64,000 bases of DNA from Bremia lactucae (Eukaryota > Oomycota > Peronosporomycetes > Peronosporales > Peronosporaceae), in contig NC_090612.1 in NCBI RefSeq assembly GCF_004359215.1, positions 1,068,187 through 1,132,186 of the forward strand, read 5' to 3'. The notes under the pieces were generated by a model, which was not told where the DNA came from, did no database searches, and was given only the letters and a program-made list of their open reading frames with translations. Position numbers and translations under genes: made by a program. Below are positions 1 through 10,014 of this stretch, one piece after another; within the stretch, counting starts at the first letter, position 1; each line of letters starts with the position of its first letter.

Positions 1-143
1 CGATTGTACATATATTAGAAAAGTCTCACCACTTTCTCTAACTTCGAATGGCAGTTGGAACTTCATAACCCAAAGCCTTTTCATGCTGGCACGTTAACAA
101 AAAGTCCAGATTGATTTTCTGTGATACCATACGGCGAAAAACT

Positions 144-288
144 GCACGTGCCCGGATTCGAACTAGGGATATCACCGCCACAAGGTGAGGTACTGGCCAC
201 TATAGTACGCGCGCCTAGAGAAGCAGGGCATCGGTCCCTGTACCTCTCGCATGCTAAGCAATCGCTTTATTATTTGAGCTACATCCTC
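144..288 (-). tRNA. Unit 1: tRNA-Ala(AGC)-like + tRNA-His(GTG)-like pair
   Basis: Ala part about 216-288 (anticodon loop TTAGCAT), His part 144-214 (anticodon loop TTGTGGC). The His acceptor 3' strand reads CACGTGC instead of CACGCGC and box B has a mismatch, so this copy looks decayed. Confidence 0.6.
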
Positions 289-501
289 TCTAACGAGTGT
301 CAGACTAGCTAAAAATAATTTTTGCCATTTCCGTAAAACTATGCCGCGAGCTGCGCACCTATCGTTTATATATATTGAAAAATTCTCACGCCTTTCTTTC
401 ACTTCGAATGGCAGTTGGAACTTCATAACTAAAAGCTTCTTCATGCAAGCACGTAACCAAAGGCCAGATTAATGTTCAGTGTTACCATACGGCAAAAAGT
501 T

Positions 502-640
502 GCGCGTGCCCGGACCAGGGATATCACCGTCACAAGGTGACGTACTGCCTACTATACAACACACGCCTGGAGAAGCAAGGTATCGATCCCTGTACCTCTC
601 CAATGCTAAGCAAGCGCGCTACCATTTGAGCTACACCCTT
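502..640 (-). tRNA. Unit 2: Ala + His pair, His lacks T-loop bases
   Basis: His part 502-566 keeps the GTG anticodon, but the T arm has lost the TTCGAA-type loop (CCCTGGTCCGGG), so it cannot form a normal T arm. Ala part about 568-640 keeps AGC. Treated as a pseudo-tRNA pair. Confidence 0.5.
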
Positions 641-856
641 TTCAACGAGTGCCAGCACATGCTAAAAAAATCCTTGGCCATTTGCGTAAAACAATGACGC
701 GAGCTGCGCACTGGTTGATTGTACAGTTTGGGAAATTCTCACCAATTTCTCTCACTTCGAATGGCAGTTGGAACTTCATAACTAAAAGCTTCTTCATGCA
801 GGCACGTTAACAAAAAGTCCAGATCGATTTTCAGTGATAACATACGGGATAAGATT

Positions 857-1000
857 GCGCGTGCCCGGATTCGAACCAGGGATATCACCGCCACAAGGTG
901 AGGTACTGACCACCCACTATACTACACACGCCTGGCGAAGTATGGACCCCTGTGCCTCTTTAATGCTAAGCAATCGCTCTACCATTTGACTTACATCCGC
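857..1000 (-). tRNA. Unit 3: tRNA-Ala/tRNA-His-like pair
   Basis: His part 857-931 has an intact box B (GGTTCGAATCC) but a 4-base duplication in the D-arm region. Ala part about 933-1000 has acceptor changes and a Ser-like D-arm change next to the acceptor (GTCAAATGG). Confidence 0.5.
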
Positions 1001-1219
1001 ACAGACGAGCGCTAGCACTAGCTAAAAAATATTCTCGGCCATTTGCGTATTACTATGCCGCGAGCATCGCACTAGTCGATTGTAGATAGATTAGAAAAGT
1101 CTCACCACTTTCTCTAAATTCGAATGGCAGTTGGAACATCATAACCCAAAGCTTCTTCATGTAAGCATGTAAACAAAAAGTCCAGATTGCTTTTCAGTGA
1201 TACCATACGGCGAAAGATT

Positions 1220-1345
1220 GCGCGTGCTCGGATTCGAACCAGGGATATTACCGCCACAAGGTGAGGTACTGACCACTATACTCCCGCGCCTAGAGAAGCA
1301 GGGCATCGGTCCCTGTACCTCTCGGATGCTAAGCAATCGTTCTAN
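1220..1345 (-). tRNA. Unit 4: tRNA-His-like copy with truncated tRNA-Ala
   Basis: His part 1220-1289 with box B and GTG anticodon. The Ala part stops at the single N at 1345, where the following sequence is already mid-spacer, so this unit is about 120 bp short and marks a collapsed or joined assembly point. Confidence 0.5.
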
Positions 1346-1453
1346 CTCTCACTTCGAATGGCAGTTGGAACTTCATAACTAAAAGCTTCTTCATGCAGGC
1401 ACGTTAACAAAAAGTCCAGATCGATTTTCAGTGATAACATACGGGATAAGATT

Positions 1454-1597
1454 GCGCGTGCCCGGATTCGAACCAGGGATATCACCGCCACAAGGTGAGG
1501 TACTGACCACCCACTATACTACACACGCCTGGCGAAGTATGGACCCCTGTGCCTCTTTAATGCTAAGCAATTGCTCTACCATTTGAGCTACATCCGC
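1454..1597 (-). tRNA. Unit 5: tRNA-Ala/tRNA-His-like pair
   Basis: His part 1454-1528, box B intact, same 4-base D-arm duplication as unit 3. Ala part about 1530-1597, AGC anticodon. Nearly identical to unit 3, so a recent copy of it or an assembly duplicate. Confidence 0.5.
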
Positions 1598-1814
1598 ACA
1601 GACGAGCGCCAGCACTAGCCAAAAAATATTCTCGGCCATTTGCGTATACTATGCCGCGACCATCGCACTAGTCGATTGTACATTTATTAGAAAATTCTCA
1701 CCACTTTCTCTCACTTCGAATGGCAGTTGGAACTTATTAAATAGACGCTTCTTTATGCTGGCACGTTAACAAAAAGTCCAGATTGATTTTCAGTGATACC
1801 ATACGGCGAAAATT

Positions 1815-1959
1815 GCGCGTGCCCGGATTCGAACCAGGGATATCACCGCCACAAGCTGAGGTGCTGACCACTATAGAACACGCGCCTAGAGAAGCAGGGC
1901 ATCGGTTCCTGTACCTCTCGCATGCTAAGCGAGCGCTCTATCATTTGAGCTACATCCTC
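1815..1959 (-). tRNA. Unit 6: tRNA-Ala(AGC)/tRNA-His(GTG) pair, best Ala anticodon stem
   Basis: His part 1815-1885 with a 7-bp acceptor (CACGCGC 3' strand) and consensus box B. Ala part about 1887-1959 has a perfect anticodon stem (CTCGC/GCGAG) around TTAGCAT, unlike most copies. The Ala acceptor keeps a potential G3:U70, the known alanine identity pair, but carries mismatches at 2:71 and 6:67. Confidence 0.6.
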
Positions 1960-2176
1960 TCCAACGAGGGTCAGCACTAGCTAAGAAATAATTTTGGCCA
2001 TTTGCGTAAAAGTATGCCGCGAGCTGCGCACCTACCGTTTATACATATTGAAAAATCCTCACGCCTTTCTCTGACTTCGAATGGGAGTTGGAACTTCATA
2101 ACTAAAAGCTTCTTCATGCAGGCACGTTAACAAAATGTCTAGATTGATTTTCAGTGATACCATACGGGGAAAGATT

Positions 2177-2319
2177 GCGCGTGCCCGGATTCGAACCAGG
2201 GATATCACCGCCACAAGGGGAGGTACTGACACCCACTATACTACACACGCCTGGAGAAGCAGGGACCCCTGTGCCTCGTTAATGCTAAGCAATCGCTCTA
2301 CTATTTGAGCTACATCCGC
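2177..2319 (-). tRNA. Unit 7: tRNA-Ala/tRNA-His-like pair
   Basis: His part 2177-2250 with intact box B and GTG anticodon; part of the D arm is altered. Ala part about 2252-2319, AGC anticodon, acceptor 5' strand changed to GCGGATG. Confidence 0.5.
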
Positions 2320-2527
2320 ACAGACGAGCGCCAGCACTAGCTAAAAAATATTCTTAACCATTTGCGTAAAATTATGCCGCGAGCATCGCACTAGTCGATT
2401 GTACATATATTACAAAATTCTCACCACTTTCAATGGCAGTTGGAACTTCATAACTACACGCTTCTTCATGCTGGCACGTTAACAAAAAGTCCAGATTGAT
2501 TTTCAGTGATACCATACGGCGAAAATT

Positions 2528-2672
2528 GCGCGTGCCCGGATTCGAACCAGGGATATCACCGCCACAAGGTGAGGTACTGACCACTATAGTACACACGCCT
2601 GAAGAAGTAGAGTATCGGTCCGTGTACCTCTCGCATGCTAAGCAATCGCTCTACCATTTGAGCTACATCCTC
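2528..2672 (-). tRNA. Unit 8: tRNA-Ala(AGC)/tRNA-His(GTG) pair
   Basis: His part 2528-2598, box B intact, acceptor pairs with one G:U. Ala part about 2600-2672. The last Ala base and first His base are separated by one G. Confidence 0.6.
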
Positions 2673-2887
2673 TCCAACGAGTGTCAGCTCTAGCTAAAAA
2701 TAACATTGGCCATTTGCGTAAAAGTATGCCACGAGCTGCGCACCTACCGTTTATACAAATTGAAAAATCCTCACGCCTCTCTCTGACTTTGAACGGGAGT
2801 TGGAACTTCATAACTAAAAGCTTCTTCATGCTGGCACGTCAACAAAATGTCTAGATTGATTTTCAGTGATACCATACGGCGAAAATT

Positions 2888-3032
2888 GCGCGTGCCCGGA
2901 CTCGAACCAGGGATATCACCGCCACAAGGTGAGGTACTGACCACTATAGTACACGCGCCTAGAGAAGCAGGGCATCGGTCCCTGTACCTCTCGCATGCTA
3001 ATCAATCGCTCTACCATTTGAGCTACATCCTC
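2888..3032 (-). tRNA. Unit 9: tRNA-Ala(AGC)/tRNA-His(GTG) pair
   Basis: His part 2888-2958 with perfect acceptor GCGCGTG/CACGCGC; box B has one change (CGAGTCC). Ala part about 2960-3032. Last complete unit before the Gypsy fragment at 3112. Confidence 0.6.
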
Positions 3033-3111
3033 TCCAACGAGTGTCAGCACTAGCTAATAATTTTGGCCATTTGCGTAAAGCTATGCCGCGAGCTGCGCAC
3101 CTATCGTTAAT

Positions 3112-4010
3112 ATAGTGACGCAACTGTTTCGCTCTCATCGAGGTTATGCACAGACTTATTTCGATGACATTTTTGTCCATAGTCGTGCGGAGCAGGGTCG
3201 GTCGGATTTGGAAAACCATTTAGATTATCTGCGAGCAGTGCTCGAGTGTATGCGCACAAATAAATTATATGCCAATGCATCTAAATGCATTTTTGGCGCA
3301 GACAAAATTCCTTTTTTTAGGATGCTTCATTGGAAAGCGAGGCCTTAGAGCGGATCCCGATAAGGTAAAAATTCATAGTAGATTAGCCGGTTCCTAAAAA
3401 CCAAAAGGATTTGCGTAAGTGGTTGGGTCTCGCCAATTATTTACACAAATATAGCGCTGATATGGCTAGGCCATAATCTTATCTCCTTGAAAAAGGATAC
3501 ATAATGGTGCCGGACTAGCACTAAAAATAATTCCTAACGAGCGTTTAAGAAAAGTTTTCTCCAGTTCATGACAAAGAGTTACTTGCTATGAAGTATGCTC
3601 TCGTCAAATTCCGAGTTCATCTGCTCGGCTCTAAGCCGTTTGTGATATATACAGATCACGCGTCATTACGCACGGCAACTAAGTCGCCCCATCACTCACA
3701 GAGAATGGCCCGATGGCTATCCTTTTTCGCGGAATACAACTTCGAGGTGAAGTATAAGCCCGGCAAGCAGAATGCTTTGGCCGATGCGTTATCACGCATG
3801 CGGGATTATGAGCTTTGTCATCTAACGATTATCTTGTCGCCTAATCCTCAATCAATCCGTTCGGCTTACGCCAAAGATGAACAGTGTGTAGCTCTGCTAC
3901 GAGCTTAAAAAGAACTCTGATTCAGGTGTTGATTTACGTTAACGCTGTGAGCTTGAAGATGGGCTTACGGTCGAGATTGCAAACCGGAAAGTAAGTTTTA
4001 TTTTTAGTTT
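3112..4010 (+). pseudogene. Ty3/Gypsy pol fragment (RT palm to RNase H and linker)
   Basis: Reads in several + frames. Reverse transcriptase from 3115 includes the active-site motif YFDDIFVHSRAE (about 3154-3190). After a frameshift near 3315 come the 'GLRADPDKVK' and 'WLGLANYLHKYS' thumb/connection blocks with stops. RNase H (3588-3908) contains HDKELLAMKYAL and VIYTDHASLRTA. Recognisable linker sequence runs to about 4000. No LTR, gag, protease or integrase is attached. It starts abruptly in the tRNA array and ends where the Copia LTR begins. Non-autonomous, dead remnant. Confidence 0.85.
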
Positions 4011-4019
4011 AACTTTATC

Positions 4020-4335
4020 CTACCGTTAATTATTTCCTATCGTTTGCTGCGCCCCCTTTCCCACATATGTGGACTACCATAAAATGGGGGACGTCACTGT
4101 CTGGCGGTACAGTGCTGGTGAACCCCAAACACCAGTTCCCGAAGGTTTTACTTTTTGTCGTTACCGGGTATCGAACCGGTGACCAGTGGCTCGCACCGCC
4201 ATGCCTTACCCGACTGAGCCACAACACACGATATTTTCCACAATCAACTTCTTCGTATTATTCTTGTCATTCGATCCCGTATACACGCATATGCATAAAG
4301 TGCAACCCTTTCGATGAATACATCAATCTTCAACA
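4020..4335 (-). mobile_element. Probable Copia 3' LTR
   Basis: On the minus strand the Copia ORF stops at 4368 and is followed by a purine tract (AAGGGAGAG, about 4336-4344) and then TGTTGAAG, a typical LTR start, at 4335. The distal end is not certain because no second LTR is available in the window; it is placed near 4020 where the Gypsy reading frame gives out. A SINE-like segment lies inside. Confidence 0.5.
4060..4232 (-). mobile_element. tRNA-derived SINE-like sequence
   Basis: The minus strand has a perfect pol III box A (TGGCTCAGTCGG, + 4210-4221) and, 44 nt further, a near-perfect box B (GGTTCGATACC, + 4167-4177), the spacing of a tRNA head. The intervening arm can fold as an anticodon stem TGGC/GCCA, but the T stem is imperfect, so this is tRNA-related and not a working tRNA. 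A non-tRNA tail follows. Such heads are known from oomycete SINEs. It could also be an integral part of the Copia LTR. Confidence 0.45.
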
Positions 4336-4367
4336 CTCTCCCTTGATGTGCGCTCGAAGTGATGCCC

Positions 4368-6332
4368 TTATGCTGCCATGCCGAGTCCCATGATAAACTT
4401 GGTATGCTTGTCTCTTGGAAGCGCCTTGGTCAATCCGTCCGCGATCATTTCTTCCGTCGGCTTGTACTCCAGCGCAATCACCTCACTTGACACCTTCTCT
4501 CGCAAGAAATGAAACTTAATGTCGATGTGCTTCGTGCGCGAATGGTAGACATGATTCTTGGCAAGCGCAATACATCCTAGATTGTCTTGAAAGATCGTCG
4601 TCGCCGTATCAATCTTGTACTCCAAGTCCTTTATCAGATTTCGAAGCCAGACTGCCTCTTGAGTTGCGCTGTATAGACTCATGTACTCTGCTTCCGTGCT
4701 TGATGTTGCAACGGTTGGCTATCGCTTGGAATTCCATGAGATTGTGCCGCCGTTCAGGAAGAACACGTATCCTGTCGTTGAACGCCACGTGTCTAAGTCG
4801 CCTGCCCAGTTTGCGTCTGCAAATCCAATAAGCTCTCCCTTGTTAACGCCGCTAAACACAATGCTGATATCTTTAGTCGTCTTCAAGTACTTGAGAATTC
4901 GCTTGGCTGCTACCCAGTGTGACTTCCCGTAGCGCTCACAGAACTTGGCAACTTCGCCAACCGCATGCGCGATGTCTGGTTGTGTACAAGTCGCTATGTA
5001 TATTAATGCACCCACCAGTTCGCGATACGGAAATCTCGGTACAAACGCTTCCTCTTCAGGCATCTTCACCAGTATCGAGTTGTTGTCCGCTGGTGTGTGC
5101 ACGTCCTTGCAATTCTCAATTCCATACTTCTCCGACAGTCGCCTGATGTATGCCTTCTGGTTCATCTTGATCAAGTGTTCATCGCGCTTGCGGTGAATCT
5201 CGATTCCTAAGCAGTATTTGAGATCCCCAAGCTCTTTGATGCTGAACTCTTGCTTAAGCGCACTCTTAATGTCCGCAATGTGCTCCTTAGTCTTGCCGAA
5301 CAGCATTAGGTCGTCCACGTAGATTACAATGATGCTGTATTCGCCGCTTGACACTCGAATAAACACACACGGATCTGCTGAAGTGCTTTTGAATCCTTGG
5401 TTTTTCAGATGCTGATTTAGTTTGCTGTTCCACTGCCGCGCCGCTTGCTTGGTTCCATACAGCGCTTTCTGCAGCAAACACTTCTTCATCGGATTTTGTT
5501 GATCTTCAAAACCGTCGGGTTGGTCCATGTAGATCTCCTCATCAACTTCTCCATACAAGAATGCGGTATCAACGTCAACATTTTCTGCCTCCAAGTCTTC
5601 AGCAGCTGCAATTGCCAACACCGTATTGATCGACTCTTTGCGTGCCACTGGTGCAAAAGTCTCGACGAAGTCGATCCCAGGCCGCTGCGTAAATCCTTTT
5701 GCAACTAATCGTGCCTTGAACTTGACAATATTTCCACTTGGATCGCGCTTGATCCGAAATACCCACTTGCAGCCAACAGCCTTCTTGTTCGGTGGCATGT
5801 CCACTAACGCCCATGTGCTGTGTTCGTTAAGTGACTGCATCTCACTCTTCATCGCTTCCAGCCACTGCTTCTTGTTCTTACTCTTTAATACTTCTTCGTA
5901 GCTTGAAGCTTGTTCTCCATCACAATCTGCCACAAAGCAATAAAACGAGTCTTCACCTTCAAAATCGTCCAAGTTAAAGTGGCCGCGGCGTAGGTTGGGG
6001 AACTCTTCTTCATAGCGCACCACACCGCGTTTCTTTCGAATTGGTCGCATCATCCACTCTTTTTCGCCGTCTCTTCCGGGCGTGTTTGATGCTCGAGTGG
6101 GAACCTGACCTTGAACACTGGACTCGTTTTGGCTACCACGAATCGGGTCACGGCAAGCTCGAAGTGGCGGAGTCCGAAGCCTTTCATCATTTGCTGGAAC
6201 CTCCACACCATTGTCGTTAAGTGTCGACGTCTCCAAATTTTCATCATCATCAATGATGTCGATAATTCGATCGTCTTCCCTTTTCATTCCCTTCGAAATG
6301 GGATGTTCAGCAAATGTCACGCTTCTTGAAAT
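4368..6332 (-). pseudogene. Ty1/Copia polyprotein, 3' half (RT and RNase H)
   Basis: Minus-strand frame open from the N gap to 4368 except for one TAG at about 4716, exactly where the family has a Gln after SWNSKR; reading past it gives PTVATSSTEAEYMSLY, the hallmark RNase H motif. Upstream are the RT blocks WVFRIKRDPSG, KARLVAKGFTQRPG, the catalytic motif IVIYVDDLMLFG, and QPDIAHAVGEVAKFCERYG. The C-terminal adjacency block ends in LTKALPRDKH. Gag, protease and integrase are missing: the frame runs into the 232-N gap at 6333, just after the integrase-RT linker. The frame is otherwise clean, so the element is fairly young. Confidence 0.92.
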
Positions 6333-6564
6333 NNNNNNNNNNNNNNNNNNNNNNNNNNNNNNNNNNNNNNNNNNNNNNNNNNNNNNNNNNNNNNNNNNNN
6401 NNNNNNNNNNNNNNNNNNNNNNNNNNNNNNNNNNNNNNNNNNNNNNNNNNNNNNNNNNNNNNNNNNNNNNNNNNNNNNNNNNNNNNNNNNNNNNNNNNNN
6501 NNNNNNNNNNNNNNNNNNNNNNNNNNNNNNNNNNNNNNNNNNNNNNNNNNNNNNNNNNNNNNNN
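6333..6564. other. Assembly gap (232 N)
   Basis: Run of N between the truncated Copia ORF and a tRNA-Ala copy of the array. The missing 5' half of the Copia element would need several kb, so the gap size is probably not real. Confidence 0.95.
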
Positions 6565-6602
6565 ATGCTAAGCAATCGCTCTACCATTTGAGCTACATCC
6601 GC
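6565..6602 (-). tRNA. Partial tRNA-Ala(AGC)-like copy
   Basis: Only the 5' half to the anticodon loop (TTAGCAT) is present; the rest lies in the N gap. The acceptor is the GCGGATG variant. Confidence 0.4.
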
Positions 6603-6818
6603 ACAGACGAGCGCCAGCACTAGCTAAAAATATTCTTGGCCATTTGCGTAAAACTATGCCGCGAGCGTCGCACTAGTCGATTGTACATATATTAGAAAAG
6701 TCTCACCACTTTCTAACTTCGAATGGCAGTTGGAACTTCATAACTAGACGCTTCTTCATGCTGGCACGTAAACAAAAAGTCCAGATTGATTTTCAGTGAT
6801 ACCATACGGCGAAAAATT

Positions 6819-6962
6819 GCGCGTGCCGGATTCGAACCAGGGATATCACCGCCACAAGGTGAGGTACTGACCACTATAGTACACGCGCCCAGAGAAGCAG
6901 GGCATCGGTCCCTGTACCTCTCGCATGCTAAGCAATCGTTCTACCATTTGAGTTACATCCTC
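6819..6962 (-). tRNA. Unit 10: tRNA-Ala(AGC)/tRNA-His(GTG) pair
   Basis: His part 6819-6898 with intact acceptor; one C is missing before the T stem (GTGCCGG). Ala part about 6891-6962 with a T in place of C in the D stem (GTAACTC). Confidence 0.5.
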
Positions 6963-7177
6963 TCCAACGAGGGTCAGCACTAGCTAAAAATAGCATTGAC
7001 CATTTGAGTAAAACTATGCCGCAAGCTATGCACCTATCGTTTATATATTTTAAAAAAATCTCACGCATTTCTTTCATTTCGAATGGCAGTTGGAACTTCA
7101 TAACTAAAAGCTTCTTCATGCAGGCACGTAAACAAAAAGTCCAGGTTAATATTCAGTGTTACCATACGGAGAAAATT

Positions 7178-7323
7178 GCGCGTGACCGGACTCGAACCAG
7201 GGATATTACCGCCACAAGGTGAGGTACTGACCACTATAAGTACACGCGCCCAGAGAAGCAGGGCATCAGTCCCTGTACCTCTCGGATGCTAAGCAATCGT
7301 TCTACCATTTGAGTTACATCCTC
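7178..7323 (-). tRNA. Unit 11: tRNA-Ala/tRNA-His-like pair
   Basis: His part 7178-7249; box B has CGAGTCC and one base is inserted in the D arm. Ala part about 7251-7323, AGC anticodon retained. Decayed relative to unit 15. Confidence 0.5.
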
Positions 7324-7537
7324 TCCAACGAGTGTCAGCACTAGCTAAAAATAATTTTGGCCATTTGCGGAAAACTATGCCGCGAGCTGCGCACCTATCG
7401 TTTATATATATTGAAAAATTCTCACACCTTTCTTTCACTTAGAATGGCAGTTGGAACTTCATAACTAAAAGCTTCTTCATGCAAGCACGTAACCAAAGGC
7501 CAGATTAATGTTCAGTGTTACCATACGGCAAAAAATT

Positions 7538-7676
7538 GCGCGTGCCCGGACCAGGGATATCACCGTCACAAGGTGACGTACTGCCTACTATACAACACAC
7601 GCCTGGAGAAGCAAGGTATCGATCCCTGTACCTCTCCAATGCTAAGGCAGCGCGCAACCATTTGAGCCGCACCCTT
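7538..7676 (-). tRNA. Unit 12: Ala + His pair, His lacks T-loop bases
   Basis: Same subtype as unit 2: GTG anticodon kept, T loop deleted. The Ala anticodon region is also changed (GCTGCCTTAGCAT). Pseudo-tRNA pair. Confidence 0.45.
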
Positions 7677-7892
7677 TTCAACGAGTGTCAGCACATGCTA
7701 AAAATAACATTGGTCATTTGCGTAAAACTATGCCGCGAGCTATGCACCTATCGTTTATATATATTGAAAAATTATCACGCCTTTCTTTCACTTCGAATGG
7801 CAGTTGGAACTTCGTAACTAGACGCTTCTTCATGCAGGCACGTAAACAAAAAGTCCAGGTTAATATTCAGTGTTACCATACGGCAAAAAATT

Positions 7893-8030
7893 TCGCGTGC
7901 CCGGACCAGGGATATCACCGACACAAGGTGACGTACTGCGTACTATACTACACACGCCTATAGAAGCGAGGTATCGATCCCTGTACCTCCCCATTGCTAA
8001 GCAACGCGCTACCATTTGAGCCACACCCTT
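7893..8030 (-). tRNA. Unit 13: Ala + His pair, His lacks T-loop bases
   Basis: Same subtype as units 2 and 12. The His acceptor end is further mutated (TCGCGTG on +). The Ala part lost one base next to the anticodon stem. Pseudo-tRNA pair. Confidence 0.4.
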
Positions 8031-8246
8031 TTCAACGAGTGTCAGCACATGCTAAAAATAATCTTGGCCATTTGCGTAAAACAATGCCGCGATCTGCGCA
8101 CTGGTTGATTGTACAGTTTGGGAAATTCTCACCACTTTCTCTCACTTCGAATGGCAGTTGGAACTTCATAAATAGACGCTTGTTCATGCTGGCACGTTAA
8201 CGAAAAGTCCAGATTGATTTTCAGTGATACCATACGGCGAAAAATT

Positions 8247-8389
8247 GCGCGTGCCGTGCCCGGATTCGAACCAGGGATATCACCGCCACAAGGTGAGGTA
8301 CTGACCACTATACTACACGCGCCTAGAGAAGCAGGGCATCGGTCCCTGTACCTCTCGCATGCTAAGCAATCGCTCTACCATTTGAGTTA
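8247..8389 (-). tRNA. Unit 14: tRNA-His-like with deleted Ala acceptor
   Basis: His part 8247-8322 has a 5-base duplication (GTGCC) in the acceptor/T-arm junction. The Ala 5' acceptor and about 30 bp of flank are deleted, so the sequence jumps from the D arm to the spacer; this explains the short 332 bp spacing to unit 15. Confidence 0.4.
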
Positions 8390-8578
8390 TATTCTTGGCC
8401 ATTTGCGTAAAACTATGCCGCGAGCTTCGCACTAGTCGATTGTACATATATTAGAAAATTCTCACCACTTTCTCTAACTTCGAATGGCAGTTGGAACTTC
8501 ATAACTGGACGCTTCTTCATGCTGGCAGGTTAACAAAAGGCCAGATTGATTTTCAGTGATACCATACGGCGAAAAATT

Positions 8579-8723
8579 GCGCGTGCCCGGATTCGAACCA
8601 GAGATATCACCGCCACAAGGTGAGGTACTGACCACTATAGTACACGCGCCTAGAGAAGCAGGGCATCGGTCCCTGTACCTATCGCATGCTAAGCAATCGC
8701 TCTACCATTTGAGCTACATCCTC
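8579..8723 (-). tRNA. Unit 15: tRNA-Ala(AGC)/tRNA-His(GTG) pair, well preserved
   Basis: His part 8579-8649: perfect 7-bp acceptor, anticodon stem TCACC/GGTGA, intact box B core (GGTTCGAATCC); C10 opposes C25 in the D stem. Ala part about 8651-8723: GTAGCTC D stem, TTAGCAT loop, T arm CAGGG/CCCTG; acceptor mismatches at 2:71 and 6:67. A T5 run follows the His part. Confidence 0.6.
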
Positions 8724-8938
8724 TCGAACGAGTGTCAGCACTAGCTAAAATAATTTTGGCCATTTGCGTAAAACTATGTCGCGAGCTGCGCAACTATCGT
8801 TTATACATACTGAAAAATTCTCACACCTTTCTCTGACCTCTAATGGCAGTTGGAACTTCATAACTGGACGCTTCTTCATGCTGGCACGTTAACAAAATGT
8901 CCAGATTGATTTTCAGTGATACCATACGGCGAAAGATT

Positions 8939-9083
8939 GCGCGTGCCCGGATTCGAACCAGGGATATCACCGCCACAAGGTAAGGTACTGACCACTATAG
9001 TACACGCGCCTAGAGAAGCAGGGCATCTGTCCCTGTACCTCTCGCATGCTAAGCAATCGTTCTACAATTTGAGTTACATCCTC
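8939..9083 (-). tRNA. Unit 16: tRNA-Ala(AGC)/tRNA-His(GTG) pair, well preserved
   Basis: His part 8939-9009 with perfect acceptor and box B; one change in the anticodon stem (CTTACC). Ala part about 9011-9083 with AGC anticodon and D-stem changes. One G separates the two. Confidence 0.55.
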
Positions 9084-9299
9084 TCCAACGAGTGTCAGCA
9101 CTAGCTAAAAATAATTTTGGCCATTTGCGGAAAACTATGCCGCGAGCTGCGCACCTATCGTTTATATATATTGAAAAATTCTCACACCTTTCTTTCACTT
9201 TGAATCGCCGTTGGAACTTCATAACTAAAAGCTTCTTCATGCAAGCACGTAGACAAAAAGTCCAGATTAATATTCAGTGTTACCATACGGCAAAAAATT

Positions 9300-9437
9300 G
9301 CGCGTGCCCGGACCAGGGATATTACCGCCACAAGGTGAGGTACTGACCACCCACTATACTATACACGCCTGGAGAAGCAGGGACCCCTGTGCCTCTTTAA
9401 TGCTAAGCAATCGCTCTACCATTTGAGCTACATGCGC
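9300..9437 (-). tRNA. Unit 17: hybrid Ala + His pair
   Basis: His part 9300-9368 combines the T-loop-deleted 3' half of the unit-2 subtype with the 5' half of the unit-3 subtype, a recombinant cassette. Ala part about 9370-9437, AGC anticodon. Confidence 0.4.
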
Positions 9438-9656
9438 ACAGACGAGCGCCAGCACTAGCTAAAAAATATTCTTGGCCATTTGCGTAAAATTATGCCGCGA
9501 GCTTCGCACTAGTCGATTGTATATATATTACAAAATTCTCACCACTTTCACTAACTTCGAATGGCAGTTGGAACTTCATAACTAGACGCTTCTTCATGCT
9601 GGCACGTTAACAAAAAGTCCAGATTGATTTTCTGTGATACCATACGGCAAAAAATT

Positions 9657-9800
9657 GCGCGTGCCCGGATTCGAACCAGGGATATCACCGCCACAAGGTG
9701 AGGTACTGCCTACTATACTACACACGCCTGGAGAAGCAAGGTATCAATCCCTGTACCTCTCCAATGCAACGCAAGCGCGCCACTCTTTGAGCTACACCCT
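9657..9800 (-). tRNA. Unit 18: tRNA-Ala/tRNA-His pair, hybrid
   Basis: His part 9657-9727 has the intact T arm of the unit-15 subtype but the 5' half (TAGTAGGCAGTACC) of the unit-2 subtype. Ala part about 9729-9800 has mutated anticodon-stem bases and reads TGCATT in place of the AGC loop, so the Ala copy is dead. Confidence 0.45.
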
Positions 9801-10014
9801 TTTAAACAAGTGTCAAAAAAGCTAAAAATAATCTTGGCCATTTGCGTAAAACAATGCCGCGAGCTGCCCACTGGTTGATTGTACAGTTTGGGAAATTCTC
9901 TCCACTTTCTCTCACTTCGAATGGCAGTTGGAACTTCATAACCCAAAGCCTTTTCATGCAAACACGTAAACAAAAAGTCCAGATTGCTTTTCAGTGATAC
10001 CATACGGCGAAAAT

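Larger units (their letters stand above)
1..3111 (-). repeat. Tandem tRNA-Ala/tRNA-His cassette array, left block (units 1-9)
   Basis: A unit of about 358 bp repeats head to tail; starts of the His part lie at 144, 502, 857, 1220, 1454, 1815, 2177, 2528 and 2888. Each unit holds, reading the minus strand, a tRNA-Ala(AGC)-like gene, one intervening base, a tRNA-His(GTG)-like gene, a T4-T5 run, and a spacer of about 215 bp that includes a conserved stretch around 'cttcgaatggcagttggaac'. Copies differ by substitutions and small indels and fall into interspersed subtypes. The window starts inside the array. Short ORFs on both strands are shadows of the tRNA sequence. The right end is cut by a Gypsy fragment at 3112. 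Confidence 0.9.

Noticed and set aside
4140..4232. Functional tRNA gene
   Set aside because: Box A and B are good but the T stem and acceptor do not pair, so a SINE-like relic is more likely.
121..9346. Many 60-100 codon ORFs of very similar sequence on both strands
   Set aside because: They are translations of the tRNA-Ala/tRNA-His cassettes and spacer; the protein likeness (for example CSSNGRAIA or FEPGISPPQ) follows from the tRNA sequence and periodicity.
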